DNA from: Ignavibacteria bacterium
GTDB taxonomy: Bacteria > Bacteroidota > Ignavibacteria > Tepidaquicellales > Tepidaquicellaceae
Assembly: GCA_036262055.1 (NCBI GenBank)
Contig: DATAJP010000002.1
Coordinates: 242,177 to 306,176 of the forward strand
Direction of reading: 5' to 3'
DNA: 64,000 bases
Below are positions 19,708 through 28,918 of this stretch, piece after piece; position 1 is the first letter of the stretch, and every line of letters begins with the position of its first letter. The translations under genes and the position numbers were made by a program. Below the pieces are notes generated by a model. The model was not told the DNA's origin. It searched no databases and saw only the letters and a program-made list of their open reading frames with translations.

Positions 19708-20385
19708 TTAAAATTTTAATCCTGCGGAAATACTATATGCTGTATTCCAAAATTTATTTCCGTTTTCATTAAACTGAGCAGTCAAATCAGGAACATACAT
19801 AAATTCAAGGATAATTGAATATGGAATTATTTTATTTATTTCAACTCCTGCACCAAAAGATACACTTGGCGATACTTTTTTATATCTCTCTAATACATAA
19901 TCTTCAACGTTTGCTTCCTGGTCTCCGGCAAAATACCATTTATAACCCAGAAAAAAATCAAGACGAGGGGCAATTATTACGTATGGATGAACTCTTTCAA
20001 GTCCGGGCGGACTTATCTTGGCATACAAGTTCCAGATTAAATAATTTTGATTATAAGTAACATAATCGGTTCCTAATACTTGTCCTGTTTCTGAAGTAAC
20101 TGTAATTTCAAGCTTATGTCCTTTCTGAAAAAAATCCAACCCAGTACCAACAGTTATATACTTATACCATAGAAAATCCGTGAAGACTCCAAATGTGTAT
20201 CCCGCTCTGTATCTATTATCTCTTTCATAAAGCAGCTCAAGTGTATCATTTGTTAAATCTACACTTTGGGTTGAGTTGCTCATTCCACCTTTAAAACCAA
20301 ATTTCGGTGAAAAATGCTGCGCTAAAGAAACATTAGAAATTAAACAAAAAACGAATATTACTCCCAGCAGGGTTAATTTTTTCAT
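19708..20385 (-). CDS. Outer-membrane beta-barrel protein, PorT-like
   Basis: Predicted outer-membrane protein with a signal peptide (residues 1-22, ending LAQ). Alternating hydrophobic and polar strands, the opening FSPKFGFKGGMS and a C-terminal strand ending in phenylalanine (SISAGLKF) are typical of the PorT/OmpW-like barrel families common in Bacteroidota. At 225 residues an eight-stranded barrel is likely. Exact function is unknown. It is preceded by a 108-base AT-rich region facing the divergent oppD-like gene. Confidence 0.7.
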   Translation of the reverse strand: MKKLTLLGVIFVFCLISNVSLAQHFSPKFGFKGGMSNSTQSVDLTNDTLELLYERDNRYRAGYTFGVFTDFLWYKYITVGTGLDFFQKGHKLEITVTSETGQVLGTDYVTYNQNYLIWNLYAKISPPGLERVHPYVIIAPRLDFFLGYKWYFAGDQEANVEDYVLERYKKVSPSVSFGAGVEINKIIPYSIILEFMYVPDLTAQFNENGNKFWNTAYSISAGLKF

Positions 20386-20493
20386 GTTTTATAATTTAAT
20401 TTAACGGTTTACAAACATACCAAAAGTTATTAATTTAATAAAGATACTTGAAACAATGCCAAATTTATAATAATTTTATTAAATTTTTACAAT

Positions 20494-21516
20494 ATGGATA
20501 AACTTTTAGAAGTAAAGAACTTAAGGACGTATTTTTATACCGATGACGGCGTTTCAAGAGCTGTTGATGATGTTTGCTTTGAGCTTTCAAAGGGCGAGAC
20601 TTTGGGAATAGTCGGAGAATCAGGATGCGGAAAAAGCGTTACTTCGCTTTCTATTATGAGGTTGATTCCCGAACCTCCGGGAAAAATTGCCGGCGGCGAA
20701 ATCATATTTAAAGGAAAAGACCTGTTAAAAATTTCCGAGAAAGAAATGCGCGACATTCGAGGAAACGACATTAGCATGATTTTTCAGGAACCGATGACTT
20801 CGCTTAATCCAGTTTTTACCTGCGGAAATCAAATCGAAGAAGCAATTATTCTGCATCAAAAAGCTTCTAAGGAGGAAGCAAAAAGAAAAGCAATCGAGAT
20901 GTTAAAGCTTGTCGGTATTCCGGCTCCCGCGCAGAGATACGGCGAATATCCTCACCAGCTTTCAGGCGGTATGAGACAGCGTGTTATGATTGCAATAGCG
21001 CTTGCATGCAATCCCGAAATATTAATTGCAGACGAGCCGACAACTGCGCTCGACGTTACAGTTCAGGCGCAAATACTTGAGCTTATAAAAAAACTTCAGA
21101 CAGATTTAGGAATGGGCGTGATTATAATTACTCATGACCTTGGAGTTATTGCGGAAGTTTCCGACAGAGTCTGCGTTATGTATGCATCTAAAGTTGCCGA
21201 GTATGGTCCTGTAAAAGAAATTTTTAAAAATCCGAAGCATCCATATACAATCGGGCTTCTTAACTCAATTCCGAAGTCAACTGATAAAAGAAAATCAACT
21301 CTTGCGACAATTGAGGGCTCGGTTCCGCCTGCAACTCATTATCCGAAAGGATGTCATTTCTGTACAAGATGTTTCTTTGCAATCGAAAAATGCTGGAACG
21401 AAGAGCCGCCGCTTGAACCAATCGGCTCACCTGACCATCTTGCAGCATGCTGGAGAAAAGAAGAACCTCTTTACCAGATGTACACCGATGCAATGAAGAT
21501 TGCGAAAGCAAGCTAA
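20494..21516 (+). CDS. Oligopeptide/dipeptide ABC transporter ATP-binding protein
   Basis: OppD/DppD-type ATPase driving peptide import. It shows Walker A GESGCGKS near residue 38, the signature [12 protein letters not shown], Walker [13 protein letters not shown] and the C-terminal oligo_HPY tail with a cysteine group ([14 protein letters not shown]) that in relatives binds an Fe-S or metal centre. Length 340 is normal. No OppF, permease or binding protein lies next to it, so its partners must be elsewhere. A strong terminator follows the stop. Confidence 0.88.
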   Translation: MDKLLEVKNLRTYFYTDDGVSRAVDDVCFELSKGETLGIVGESGCGKSVTSLSIMRLIPEPPGKIAGGEIIFKGKDLLKISEKEMRDIRGNDISMIFQEPMTSLNPVFTCGNQIEEAIILHQKASKEEAKRKAIEMLKLVGIPAPAQRYGEYPHQLSGGMRQRVMIAIALACNPEILIADEPTTALDVTVQAQILELIKKLQTDLGMGVIIITHDLGVIAEVSDRVCVMYASKVAEYGPVKEIFKNPKHPYTIGLLNSIPKSTDKRKSTLATIEGSVPPATHYPKGCHFCTRCFFAIEKCWNEEPPLEPIGSPDHLAACWRKEEPLYQMYTDAMKIAKAS

Positions 21517-21522
21517 AAATTT

Positions 21523-21546
21523 AAAGGGGCTTACGCCCCTTTTTTG
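21523..21546 (+). terminator. Rho-independent terminator
   Basis: Stem AAAGGGGC/GCCCCTTT with a TTAC loop, followed by TTTTG. It lies seven bases after the oppD-like stop and should end that transcript, leaving the gene monocistronic. Confidence 0.8.
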
Positions 21547-21566
21547 TTTCAGGTTTTCAAAAAGTA

Positions 21567-21608
21567 GCCGAAAGCTTCAGCTTTCGAACGAACCCTTACG
21601 GATTCGGC
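21567..21608. repeat. Nested hairpin upstream of hutI
   Basis: Outer stem GCCGAA (21567-21572) pairs with TTCGGC (21603-21608), and inside it CGAAAGCT (21569-21576) pairs with AGCTTTCG (21579-21586). The two overlap, so they are alternative structures in the leader region 16 bases before the hutI start. It could be a regulatory leader or a repeat remnant. Confidence 0.4.
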
Positions 21609-21623
21609 AACATTTTAAAGTTT

Positions 21624-22919
21624 ATGATAATCTTACTAAAAAATATTAAAGAACTCGTTACCTGCCGCTGGGAAAATGCATTTCCTAAAAAGGGGAAAAC
21701 GCAGAATGACATTGGCCTGATAAAAAACGGCACCGTTATTCTAGATAATGATAAGATTATTTTTTCAGGCAAGCAAAGTTCCTTGAAGAATTTTTTAAGT
21801 AAAGAAAAAATAAAACCTGACATAGAAATTGACTGCGCTAAAAATGTAGTAATACCGGGATTTATTGATTCGCATTCGCATTTTGTTTTTGCCGGCTCAC
21901 GCGAGAATGAATACGAGATGAAAATTGCAGGCAGAACTTATGAAGAAATTGCAAAAGCGGGAGGCGGGATAATCTCCACCGTCAAGGCAGTTAGGAAAGC
22001 AACTGAAAGCCAGTTGCTTGAAGCAGGAGAAAGAAGAATTAAAAACTTTTTTAAGTTTGGAGTAACAACGCTTGAAGGAAAATCGGGTTATGGACTTGAT
22101 ACCAAAAGTGAAATAAAGACTCTCAGGGTTTTAAATGAGTTAAACCGTAAAAATTCATACAATCTTGATATAATCCCAACATTTCTTGGAGCACATGCTG
22201 TTCCTGCAGGCATTGATAAAGATGAATACATAAATGAAGTTATGTATGAAATGATTCCCGTTATTGCTCAGAAAAAACTTGCAAAGTTTATAGATGTGTT
22301 TTGTGAGAAAGGATATTTTACCGCAAAGGAGTCTGAAAAGATATTGCAACAGGGAAAGAAGTTCGGATTAATTCCGAAATTACACACTGACCAGTTTAAT
22401 TCAATCGGCGGAATTGAAGCAGCAATAAACGTAAACGCAATTTCTGTTGACCATCTTGAAGTGCTAAACGATGCTGATATAAAACGAATATCAAGATATA
22501 ACTCTTCAAAAAATTTCATGATTGCAACTTTGCTGCCGGGTGTTTCATATTTTCTTGATATAAGCTACCAGCCGGCAAGAAAACTGATTGAGAATAATGT
22601 CCCTGTTGCACTTGCAACGGATTTTAACCCGGGGACTGCGATGACGGAAAACATTCAGATTATAATGTCGCTTGCATCGAGAATGCTGAAGATGAGTTCA
22701 GAAGAAATTATTAATGCTGTTACGATTAATTCTGCATTTGCTTTGAATATGCAAAATGAAATAGGGAGCATTCAGGAAAACAAACAGGCAGATTTATTAA
22801 TCTTCGACATGGAAAGCTATAAAGAGCTTGTTTATAACTTTGCCGTGAACAGAATTTCTTATATTATTAAAAAAGGAAAGATTTACAGCATCGACAACGT
22901 AATGAAGCTTATCCCTTAA
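21624..22919 (+). CDS. hutI: Imidazolonepropionase
   Basis: Amidohydrolase that opens 4-imidazolone-5-propionate to N-formimino-L-glutamate in histidine degradation. The metal-binding pair is His84/His86 in DSHSHFVFAG, followed by the family block AGRTYEEIAKAGGGI and the later TDFNPGTAMTEN. Length 431 is typical of HutI. No hutH or hutU is nearby. Its last 11 bases overlap the end of the convergent hisA gene. The upstream 80 bases contain a nested hairpin (21567-21608). Confidence 0.9.
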   Translation: MIILLKNIKELVTCRWENAFPKKGKTQNDIGLIKNGTVILDNDKIIFSGKQSSLKNFLSKEKIKPDIEIDCAKNVVIPGFIDSHSHFVFAGSRENEYEMKIAGRTYEEIAKAGGGIISTVKAVRKATESQLLEAGERRIKNFFKFGVTTLEGKSGYGLDTKSEIKTLRVLNELNRKNSYNLDIIPTFLGAHAVPAGIDKDEYINEVMYEMIPVIAQKKLAKFIDVFCEKGYFTAKESEKILQQGKKFGLIPKLHTDQFNSIGGIEAAINVNAISVDHLEVLNDADIKRISRYNSSKNFMIATLLPGVSYFLDISYQPARKLIENNVPVALATDFNPGTAMTENIQIIMSLASRMLKMSSEEIINAVTINSAFALNMQNEIGSIQENKQADLLIFDMESYKELVYNFAVNRISYIIKKGKIYSIDNVMKLIP

Positions 22920-23676
22920 CTGCGGGAAGGTCTAAAGATAAATCCTGGCACTCGACATCTCTCCAGAGCATCTGACATGGAAATTTATTTTCATATAAAG
23001 CACGCGAAATCATAACTGAGTCAATACCAAGATGTTCAATTTCTTTCAGTTTTTTTAAATCACGGTAATCATTTACTCCCCCTGCAGAAGTAATCCTCAA
23101 TTTGGTATTCTCAGCAATTTCAACAAGGCGTTCGATGTGAGGTCCTGATAAATTCCCAACCCGTGTTACATCCTGATATATTATTCTTTTAACACCTATG
23201 TCTTCCATCATCTTTGCAAAATCAAGAGGAGTAATGTTTGCATAATCAACCCATCCGTTCTTAACGACATTATTCAATTTTTCATCAATGCCGATTGCAA
23301 TTTTTGATGCGCCGTATTCTTTTATGATTTGTTTTACAAGCTCGGGATTAGTGATTGCAGCAGTTCCGATTACAACGCGATAGACACCCAAATCTTCTAT
23401 CATTTTTTTTGCAACATCAAAACTTCTTATGCCGCCGCCAATTTGAATCGGGATGTCTATAGAATTGGCAATTCTATAGATGGTATCATAATTCCTCATC
23501 TGACCTTGAACGGCTCCGTCAAGGTCAGTTATATGAAGAGTTTTAAAATTTTCTTTTCTGAACAAACGTGCAACAGATAAGGGACTTTCACAGTAATATT
23601 CGGTATAATTTTTATGCCCTTCAAATACTCTTGCAGTCTTGCCATTTTTTATATCTATTACTGGTATTACTAACAT
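22909..23676 (-). CDS. hisA: Phosphoribosylformimino-5-aminoimidazole carboxamide ribotide isomerase
   Basis: TIM-barrel isomerase converting ProFAR to PRFAR in histidine biosynthesis. The catalytic aspartates are Asp8 (VIDIKNG) and Asp131 (GIDEKL); the phosphate-binding loops IGGGIRS (79-85) and ITSAGGVND are intact. Length 255 is slightly above the family norm through a C-terminal tail. It sits three bases after the end of the propeller protein gene, an unlikely functional partner. The end overlaps hutI by 11 bases on the opposite strand, so histidine synthesis and degradation genes face each other. Confidence 0.9.
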   Translation of the reverse strand: MLVIPVIDIKNGKTARVFEGHKNYTEYYCESPLSVARLFRKENFKTLHITDLDGAVQGQMRNYDTIYRIANSIDIPIQIGGGIRSFDVAKKMIEDLGVYRVVIGTAAITNPELVKQIIKEYGASKIAIGIDEKLNNVVKNGWVDYANITPLDFAKMMEDIGVKRIIYQDVTRVGNLSGPHIERLVEIAENTKLRITSAGGVNDYRDLKKLKEIEHLGIDSVMISRALYENKFPCQMLWRDVECQDLSLDLPAVKG

Positions 23677-23679
23677 ATC

Positions 23680-25953
23680 TTATTTTCTGACGACGGCAAA
23701 CTTGCCCTTTCCGACTTTGCTGCCGTCTTTATTAAATGCCACTACTATATAAACTCCCGAAGCAAGATTAATGTTTCTGCTGTTTTGCCATGTTGCAATT
23801 CTGCCGCCCGGAGACTCAAATTCAGCCACAACATCCCCGGTTAATGTAATAATCTTCAGAAATGAATTTTCTATTAAACCATCAATTTTCAGGTCAACAT
23901 TTGCAGGCAATAAAAACGGATTTGGCGAGCATGTAATTTCTTTAAACTCAGCCACTGGTTCAATACCGTTTGTAGTTACTGATGATAACCCTTTCAAAGT
24001 TGCAAAATAAGCTATACCCGTTTCATTGCTTATTCTTATATTATTTATACTGTTATCAAGAATTGGGCTGTTTGTTGTATTGAATTGCTCAATGAGAGTA
24101 GAACCATCTGATGATAAATGAAAAACTCCATTTCTTTGTGTCCCTATCCATTTATTATTTAAAATATCAATGCTGATAGTCTGGCAAAGTTCTGTAAACG
24201 GAACTCTTAAATTTCCTTCGATTAGTCCTAATTTCACCGGTGCAGGTTTGCTGCCCGGATTCTGAATTGCAGCTAATGGATTAGCTATAATAAAAACTCC
24301 GTTATTGGTAGCAATCCAGACTTCCCCGTTTTTATCCACCACAACATCGTATATGTCACCGATTCCTGCACCAAAATCTCCCGCAGTATAAAATCCATAT
24401 ACGTCATCGGAAAAATTTGTCAATGAACTATTTTCATTATAAAAATATAACCCGTTTGATGATCTGGAGACAACCCATTTGGTGTTATAATTATCAATTG
24501 CCATTGCTCCCAGCGCAGCATTATTTATAAATCCGGAATTTGGTATCCCCACAAAATTTCCATCTCCGATATAACAATAAATACTCTGGGAGTTATTACT
24601 TCCATAAAAGGAAATCCAGAATCTTCCGCTATTGTCAAAAGCGCCTCCAAATGGTGTGCAAAAATTAGGTGACCCTACTATACCCGGAAGTGTTGAGTTT
24701 GATGGATTAAAATTCCGGATATTACTTCCTTCAATTAATGTTGGTCCTCCGCCAAAACTTAAAGCCCATACGGTAGTTCCCTGAGTATAAATTTTTCTGA
24801 AGAAATTACTCGGTCCGATTTGAGGATGTGTTGCTGCAGTATAATTAGTCCATAGACTTCCATTGAAGCTTGAAAATCCTGCTCCATCCTGCCCCGCTGC
24901 AGACCAAACTACACCGTTTTCATCAATCGAAATCCAGTCAAAAGAATTTTTAGAAGGACCATTTGGAAAGACATATGCATAACTTCCGCTCACACTGGTA
25001 TAAATACCGTTTGCAAGAGATGATAATAAGATATTATTATTTTTATCTGCATATACATTTTTAAAATTTTGTGAAGCATCAAATAAAGTCACTGTTTCGA
25101 GTGAACCTTGTATTGCATAAAACACACCTGTACTTAACGTAAAATAAATCCTGTTCTGAACTGATGAAATACCTCTGATATTTCCGCTTGATATTTTGGC
25201 ATTCGGATAACCATTCCAGAATCCATTTTCATAAAACATGCAGGAACCTTGTAACCCCGCAAATACTTTATTATCAAAGGAAGCAAGAGTAAGAACATTA
25301 TTATTTGCACCGAATGAATTAAAGTTTGTCCAGCTTGACGGACTGTTTAAATTTGAATTTATCAAATTAGCATAAGCAGCGCCCATGGTTGTACCGGCAA
25401 ATAACGTATTATCTAAAATAGTAAGAACATTCACTTTTGTTCTTGGAGCAAAATTCCCAAGCTGATAATATGGCGCATCGATAAAACTGAAATTTGAAAC
25501 TGAAATTTTTTGAATGCCGTAACCTGTTGCTACAAACATAAAATTACCATATTGAACAAAGCTGTTTATGGATTTATCCGATTCACTTGAATTTTTTATA
25601 TCATATATATATTTCCAGACATTATTTGTATAATCATATATAGAAATAGAACCGTCCGCACTGCCTATCCAGATTCTGTTTTGGTTGTCAATTGTTAAGC
25701 TTAAAACATCATTGTTCAGCAGACCGTTTATATTAGTGTATTTTTTGATTACTTCTCCGGTATTAAGATTTACGGCAAAGATTCCGCCTTTTGAGCCGCA
25801 ATATGCAATATTGTCAGGTGTAATTGCAATCTGTGAGATTTCTTTCATATCGGTATAATTTTCCCACTTCACAGCCTGAGAAAAACCAGTTGTTTGAATA
25901 AAAAGACAAAATATTGCTATGATAAATACAATAATTGATTTTCCGGTTTGCAT
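23680..25953 (-). CDS. Secreted two-component-regulator-type propeller protein, T9SS-like C-terminus
   Basis: Large exported beta-propeller of 757 residues. A signal peptide occupies residues 1-25. Repeats of the type NRIWIGSADGSISIYD, GVVWSAAGQDG and GEVWIATNNGVFII (the Y/WIGT.GG propeller repeat) occur through residues 40-650. The last ~80 residues resemble a T9SS sorting domain (CSPNPFLLPANVDLKI, then ASGVYIVVAF and a basic tail). It lacks a kinase or transmembrane domain, so it is not a sensor kinase. The product may be surface-bound or released. Role unknown; hisA follows three bases later. Confidence 0.75.
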   Translation of the reverse strand: MQTGKSIIVFIIAIFCLFIQTTGFSQAVKWENYTDMKEISQIAITPDNIAYCGSKGGIFAVNLNTGEVIKKYTNINGLLNNDVLSLTIDNQNRIWIGSADGSISIYDYTNNVWKYIYDIKNSSESDKSINSFVQYGNFMFVATGYGIQKISVSNFSFIDAPYYQLGNFAPRTKVNVLTILDNTLFAGTTMGAAYANLINSNLNSPSSWTNFNSFGANNNVLTLASFDNKVFAGLQGSCMFYENGFWNGYPNAKISSGNIRGISSVQNRIYFTLSTGVFYAIQGSLETVTLFDASQNFKNVYADKNNNILLSSLANGIYTSVSGSYAYVFPNGPSKNSFDWISIDENGVVWSAAGQDGAGFSSFNGSLWTNYTAATHPQIGPSNFFRKIYTQGTTVWALSFGGGPTLIEGSNIRNFNPSNSTLPGIVGSPNFCTPFGGAFDNSGRFWISFYGSNNSQSIYCYIGDGNFVGIPNSGFINNAALGAMAIDNYNTKWVVSRSSNGLYFYNENSSLTNFSDDVYGFYTAGDFGAGIGDIYDVVVDKNGEVWIATNNGVFIIANPLAAIQNPGSKPAPVKLGLIEGNLRVPFTELCQTISIDILNNKWIGTQRNGVFHLSSDGSTLIEQFNTTNSPILDNSINNIRISNETGIAYFATLKGLSSVTTNGIEPVAEFKEITCSPNPFLLPANVDLKIDGLIENSFLKIITLTGDVVAEFESPGGRIATWQNSRNINLASGVYIVVAFNKDGSKVGKGKFAVVRK

Positions 25954-26019
25954 AAATTTAATTTTGTTTTAAGAGTGACGGTAGAAGTGTATCAATAATA
26001 TGCGCGTATTATTAAATGT

Positions 26020-26328
26020 TTAATATAAACTATCGATTGCATCTTGCAGTTCCGCTTTTGTGTGCAAATCATTTTGAGAAGAGGCAACATATAAACCCTG
26101 CTGATATATTTTTAATGCTTTATCAGAATCACCCGTTGATTCAAGAACCTTCCCTAATTGGTAATATACAGGAAGATATTGAGGGTCATTCCTTAATATA
26201 AAATTAAACTCTTTTTGAGCTTCATCATAGTCATTTAAACTTACATATTCCAATCCAAGCGCATATCTTGAAAACGAATCATTTGGTTCACTTTCAAGAA
26301 TTTTAGTTAAAGTGTTAATTCTATTCAT
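26020..26328 (-). CDS. Small TPR-repeat protein
   Basis: A 102-residue protein made of about two and a half tetratricopeptide repeats (SRYALGLEYVSLNDYDEAQ, PVYYQLGKVLESTGDSDKA and AELQDAIDSLY). No signal peptide or other domain, so a cytoplasmic protein-interaction module is likely. It starts 14 bases after the membrane glycosyltransferase gene on the same strand and may be co-transcribed with it. Confidence 0.75.
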   Translation of the reverse strand: MNRINTLTKILESEPNDSFSRYALGLEYVSLNDYDEAQKEFNFILRNDPQYLPVYYQLGKVLESTGDSDKALKIYQQGLYVASSQNDLHTKAELQDAIDSLY

Positions 26329-26342
26329 AATTTCAGTTAAAA

Positions 26343-27656
26343 TTAGCTGGTTTTTTTCTTTAATGAAATTTCTTTTAATTTCTCTATTAAAAATACTGAA
26401 GCTATTACCAAAATCGGATATAGCGGCAACTTATAACGAAGTGCCGCATAATTGGCTGAAAAAACAGCTATATATATAACTGCCATAACCATGTAAAGCC
26501 TTAACCTTCCCTCAACATTTTTTTCAAACATAAAAAAGATTAATGCAATTATGAAGAATAAATTTATTAGCATAATTAACGTCAGATAAATTAAAATTGG
26601 AAGAGGTTGATTTAAATAATATTTAATAACTCCGCCATAACCTTCATACAAAAAAGCGTTTTGCAAACCTTTATTGTCATCAGGATTAATTTTAAGATAT
26701 GTAAACACATCGAATCTTCCCGGGTCTAAAAAGAAGTTTGCAAATCCTTTCATTTGGTAACTAAGATATTGTCCGAAATTATTGGAGATTATTTCTTTGG
26801 AATACTTATATTTTTCATCTGCAATTTCTTTTAATGTTTTTAAAGTATCAAAGTGTATTATGTATTCTTTTAAAATTTTATTTCCCTCTTCTTGGCCATG
26901 TATATTATGAATTATGAAAACAGCATTATAGTCAAACAAATGATTAAACTGCAAGCTTGAATAGTGAAAATAATTTGTTTGCGTGTAATTATAATAGGAA
27001 AAAGACAAGACACAAAGAACAGGTATCAAACATGGAAAGATATAAGTAATTTTTATTTTCTTTTTAAAAATCACAAAAATAAAAAATAATAAGTTTATAA
27101 ATACAAAAACCAGCATAACAGGTTTTGTAAGCACTGCAAGCCCGATAAAAATATTATTCAATAATAAATCTTTTAGTGAATATGACTTTAAAAATTTGAA
27201 ACAGAAGTAAACCGACCAGAATAAGAACGTCTGAAATAACATTTCGGTCATAACAGTGTTTGCATATATCAGCTGACTTGGATACAAAATCACAAACAAC
27301 AACACCCAGAAATAAATATTAATCTTAAAATTAAAATTTTTAAGAAGCTTGCATACTCCAAGAATGTTTATTATGCTGAGTATTGATTGAAAAAAAATAA
27401 CGGAGTAATCCGAATTAATAATGAGGCGGGATAAAATTATGAAAACCGCGTATACCGGAGGACGGCGAGTCAAATAATTTATGTCAAATTTATCCGCATA
27501 ATCTTTTGCATAAAAATTACCGTGTTCAATAAAATTTTTTGCCTGGTTCAGATACTCGGGATAATCACCAACATAGATATTACCCCAAAAAATTGAATAA
27601 AGGAAAAAAATTAAATGCAGTGAAATAATAATTATGAGAAACTTTCTGTAATTCAA
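26343..27656 (-). CDS. GT39/PMT-type membrane glycosyltransferase
   Basis: Integral membrane protein with about 10-12 hydrophobic helices over 437 residues. An acidic residue pair after the first helix (YVGDYPEYLNQA) and the RRPPVYAVF block near residue 65 match GT39/ArnT-like enzymes, which use polyprenyl-phosphate sugars to modify glycans or proteins on the outer face of the inner membrane. Donor and acceptor unknown. It is divergent from the plus-strand glycosyltransferase cluster starting at 27762, with which it may share a surface-glycan role. Confidence 0.75.
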   Translation of the reverse strand: MNYRKFLIIIISLHLIFFLYSIFWGNIYVGDYPEYLNQAKNFIEHGNFYAKDYADKFDINYLTRRPPVYAVFIILSRLIINSDYSVIFFQSILSIINILGVCKLLKNFNFKINIYFWVLLFVILYPSQLIYANTVMTEMLFQTFLFWSVYFCFKFLKSYSLKDLLLNNIFIGLAVLTKPVMLVFVFINLLFFIFVIFKKKIKITYIFPCLIPVLCVLSFSYYNYTQTNYFHYSSLQFNHLFDYNAVFIIHNIHGQEEGNKILKEYIIHFDTLKTLKEIADEKYKYSKEIISNNFGQYLSYQMKGFANFFLDPGRFDVFTYLKINPDDNKGLQNAFLYEGYGGVIKYYLNQPLPILIYLTLIMLINLFFIIALIFFMFEKNVEGRLRLYMVMAVIYIAVFSANYAALRYKLPLYPILVIASVFLIEKLKEISLKKKTS

Positions 27657-27761
27657 TATGGCTTTATAGGGTAAATTTAGTCAATTTAATTAAAATACTT
27701 TAATAAATGAATTAAAAATGACGTTTTATGTTCTTATATTAAGTTTTTAATTTTCAATTAT

Positions 27762-28913
27762 TTGCGTAAGAAAAAGATTGTAATTTTAGGTCCGGCTTAT
27801 CCTTATCGCGGTGGAAATGCGCTTTTTGTTTCGTATGTTTATGACATTCTTAAGGATAATTTCGACGTTAAAGTAATAAATTATACTTTATTATATCCGT
27901 CTATTTTATTTCCGGGAACAACCCAGCAGGACAAAAGCAGTCTGGTTTTAAAACAAGTTCCGAATACAAGACTTATAAATTCCATTAATCCGTTTACCTG
28001 GGGAAAAACCGCAAAAGCAGTTAAGGCGGAAAATCCGGATTTAATAATATTTGACTGGTGGAATCCTTTTTTTGGTCCTTCGCATAACGCAATTTCACGA
28101 AAGCTGAAAAAGGATTTTAAGAATAAAATTCTTTTTATTACCGAGAATGTTATTTCGCACGAAGGAAGATTCATCGATAAGTTTCTGACGAAACTTGGAC
28201 TGAAACATCCTGACAAGTTTCTTGTTCTTTCAAAAACAGTTGAAGATTCGATTAAAGAATATTCAAAAGGGAGAAAAGTTTATAAGTCTGCTTTGCCGAT
28301 TTATGATTCTTATAACATAACACCGGATAAAGATTTAAAAGACATCAGAAAGTCATTAGGATTTTCCGATACCGACCGAATAATTTTGTTTTTTGGCTAT
28401 GTAAGAAAATACAAAGGACTGAATATTTTAATCGATGCAATGCCTGCGTTGCTGAAATATAACAAAGACATTAGATTATTAATCGTCGGGGAGTTTTATG
28501 ATTCGCCAGATAAATATTATGAACAGATAGATAAGCTCGGATTAAAAGATAAAATAAAAGTTGTTCAGCAGTTTGTCGCGAATGAAGAAGTTTGGAAGTA
28601 TTACTCGATTTCCGAGCTTGTTGTACTTCCTTACATCGAAGCAACGCAAAGCGGAGTTCTTAATATTGCTTATGGTTTCAGAAAACCTGTTGTAGTAACT
28701 GATGTCGGTGGACTTGCAGAAGATGTCGTAGTTGGAAAGACAGGATATGTTGTTAAATCAAACCACATTCAATCATTAGTCGAAGGAATAAAAAAATATA
28801 TTGACAATGCTGATAAAGTTGATTTCACAAAGAATGTTGAAGAGAAATTAAAAGATAATGAATTTAATAAGCTGCCGCAGTTAATTGAGAAAATTATTAA
28901 CGAATCGAACTGA
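27762..28913 (+). CDS. Glycosyltransferase family 4 protein
   Basis: GT-B fold glycosyltransferase of 383 residues. It opens with VILGPAYPYRGGNALFVSY, an acceptor-side glycine loop, and the C-terminal half contains ILFFGYVRKYKG and the donor-site region PYIEATQSGVLNIAYGFR. It lacks a transmembrane segment, so it is cytoplasmic or peripheral. The start is TTG at 27762. It opens a cluster of five closely packed plus-strand genes (27762-33586). Sugar specificity cannot be read. Confidence 0.85.
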   Translation: MRKKKIVILGPAYPYRGGNALFVSYVYDILKDNFDVKVINYTLLYPSILFPGTTQQDKSSLVLKQVPNTRLINSINPFTWGKTAKAVKAENPDLIIFDWWNPFFGPSHNAISRKLKKDFKNKILFITENVISHEGRFIDKFLTKLGLKHPDKFLVLSKTVEDSIKEYSKGRKVYKSALPIYDSYNITPDKDLKDIRKSLGFSDTDRIILFFGYVRKYKGLNILIDAMPALLKYNKDIRLLIVGEFYDSPDKYYEQIDKLGLKDKIKVVQQFVANEEVWKYYSISELVVLPYIEATQSGVLNIAYGFRKPVVVTDVGGLAEDVVVGKTGYVVKSNHIQSLVEGIKKYIDNADKVDFTKNVEEKLKDNEFNKLPQLIEKIINESN

Positions 28914-28918
28914 TTTAA

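Noticed and set aside
23680..25953. Hybrid two-component sensor, because of propeller repeats of the regulator type
   Set aside because: No transmembrane helix after the propeller and no kinase or receiver domain; the C-terminus looks like a secretion signal.
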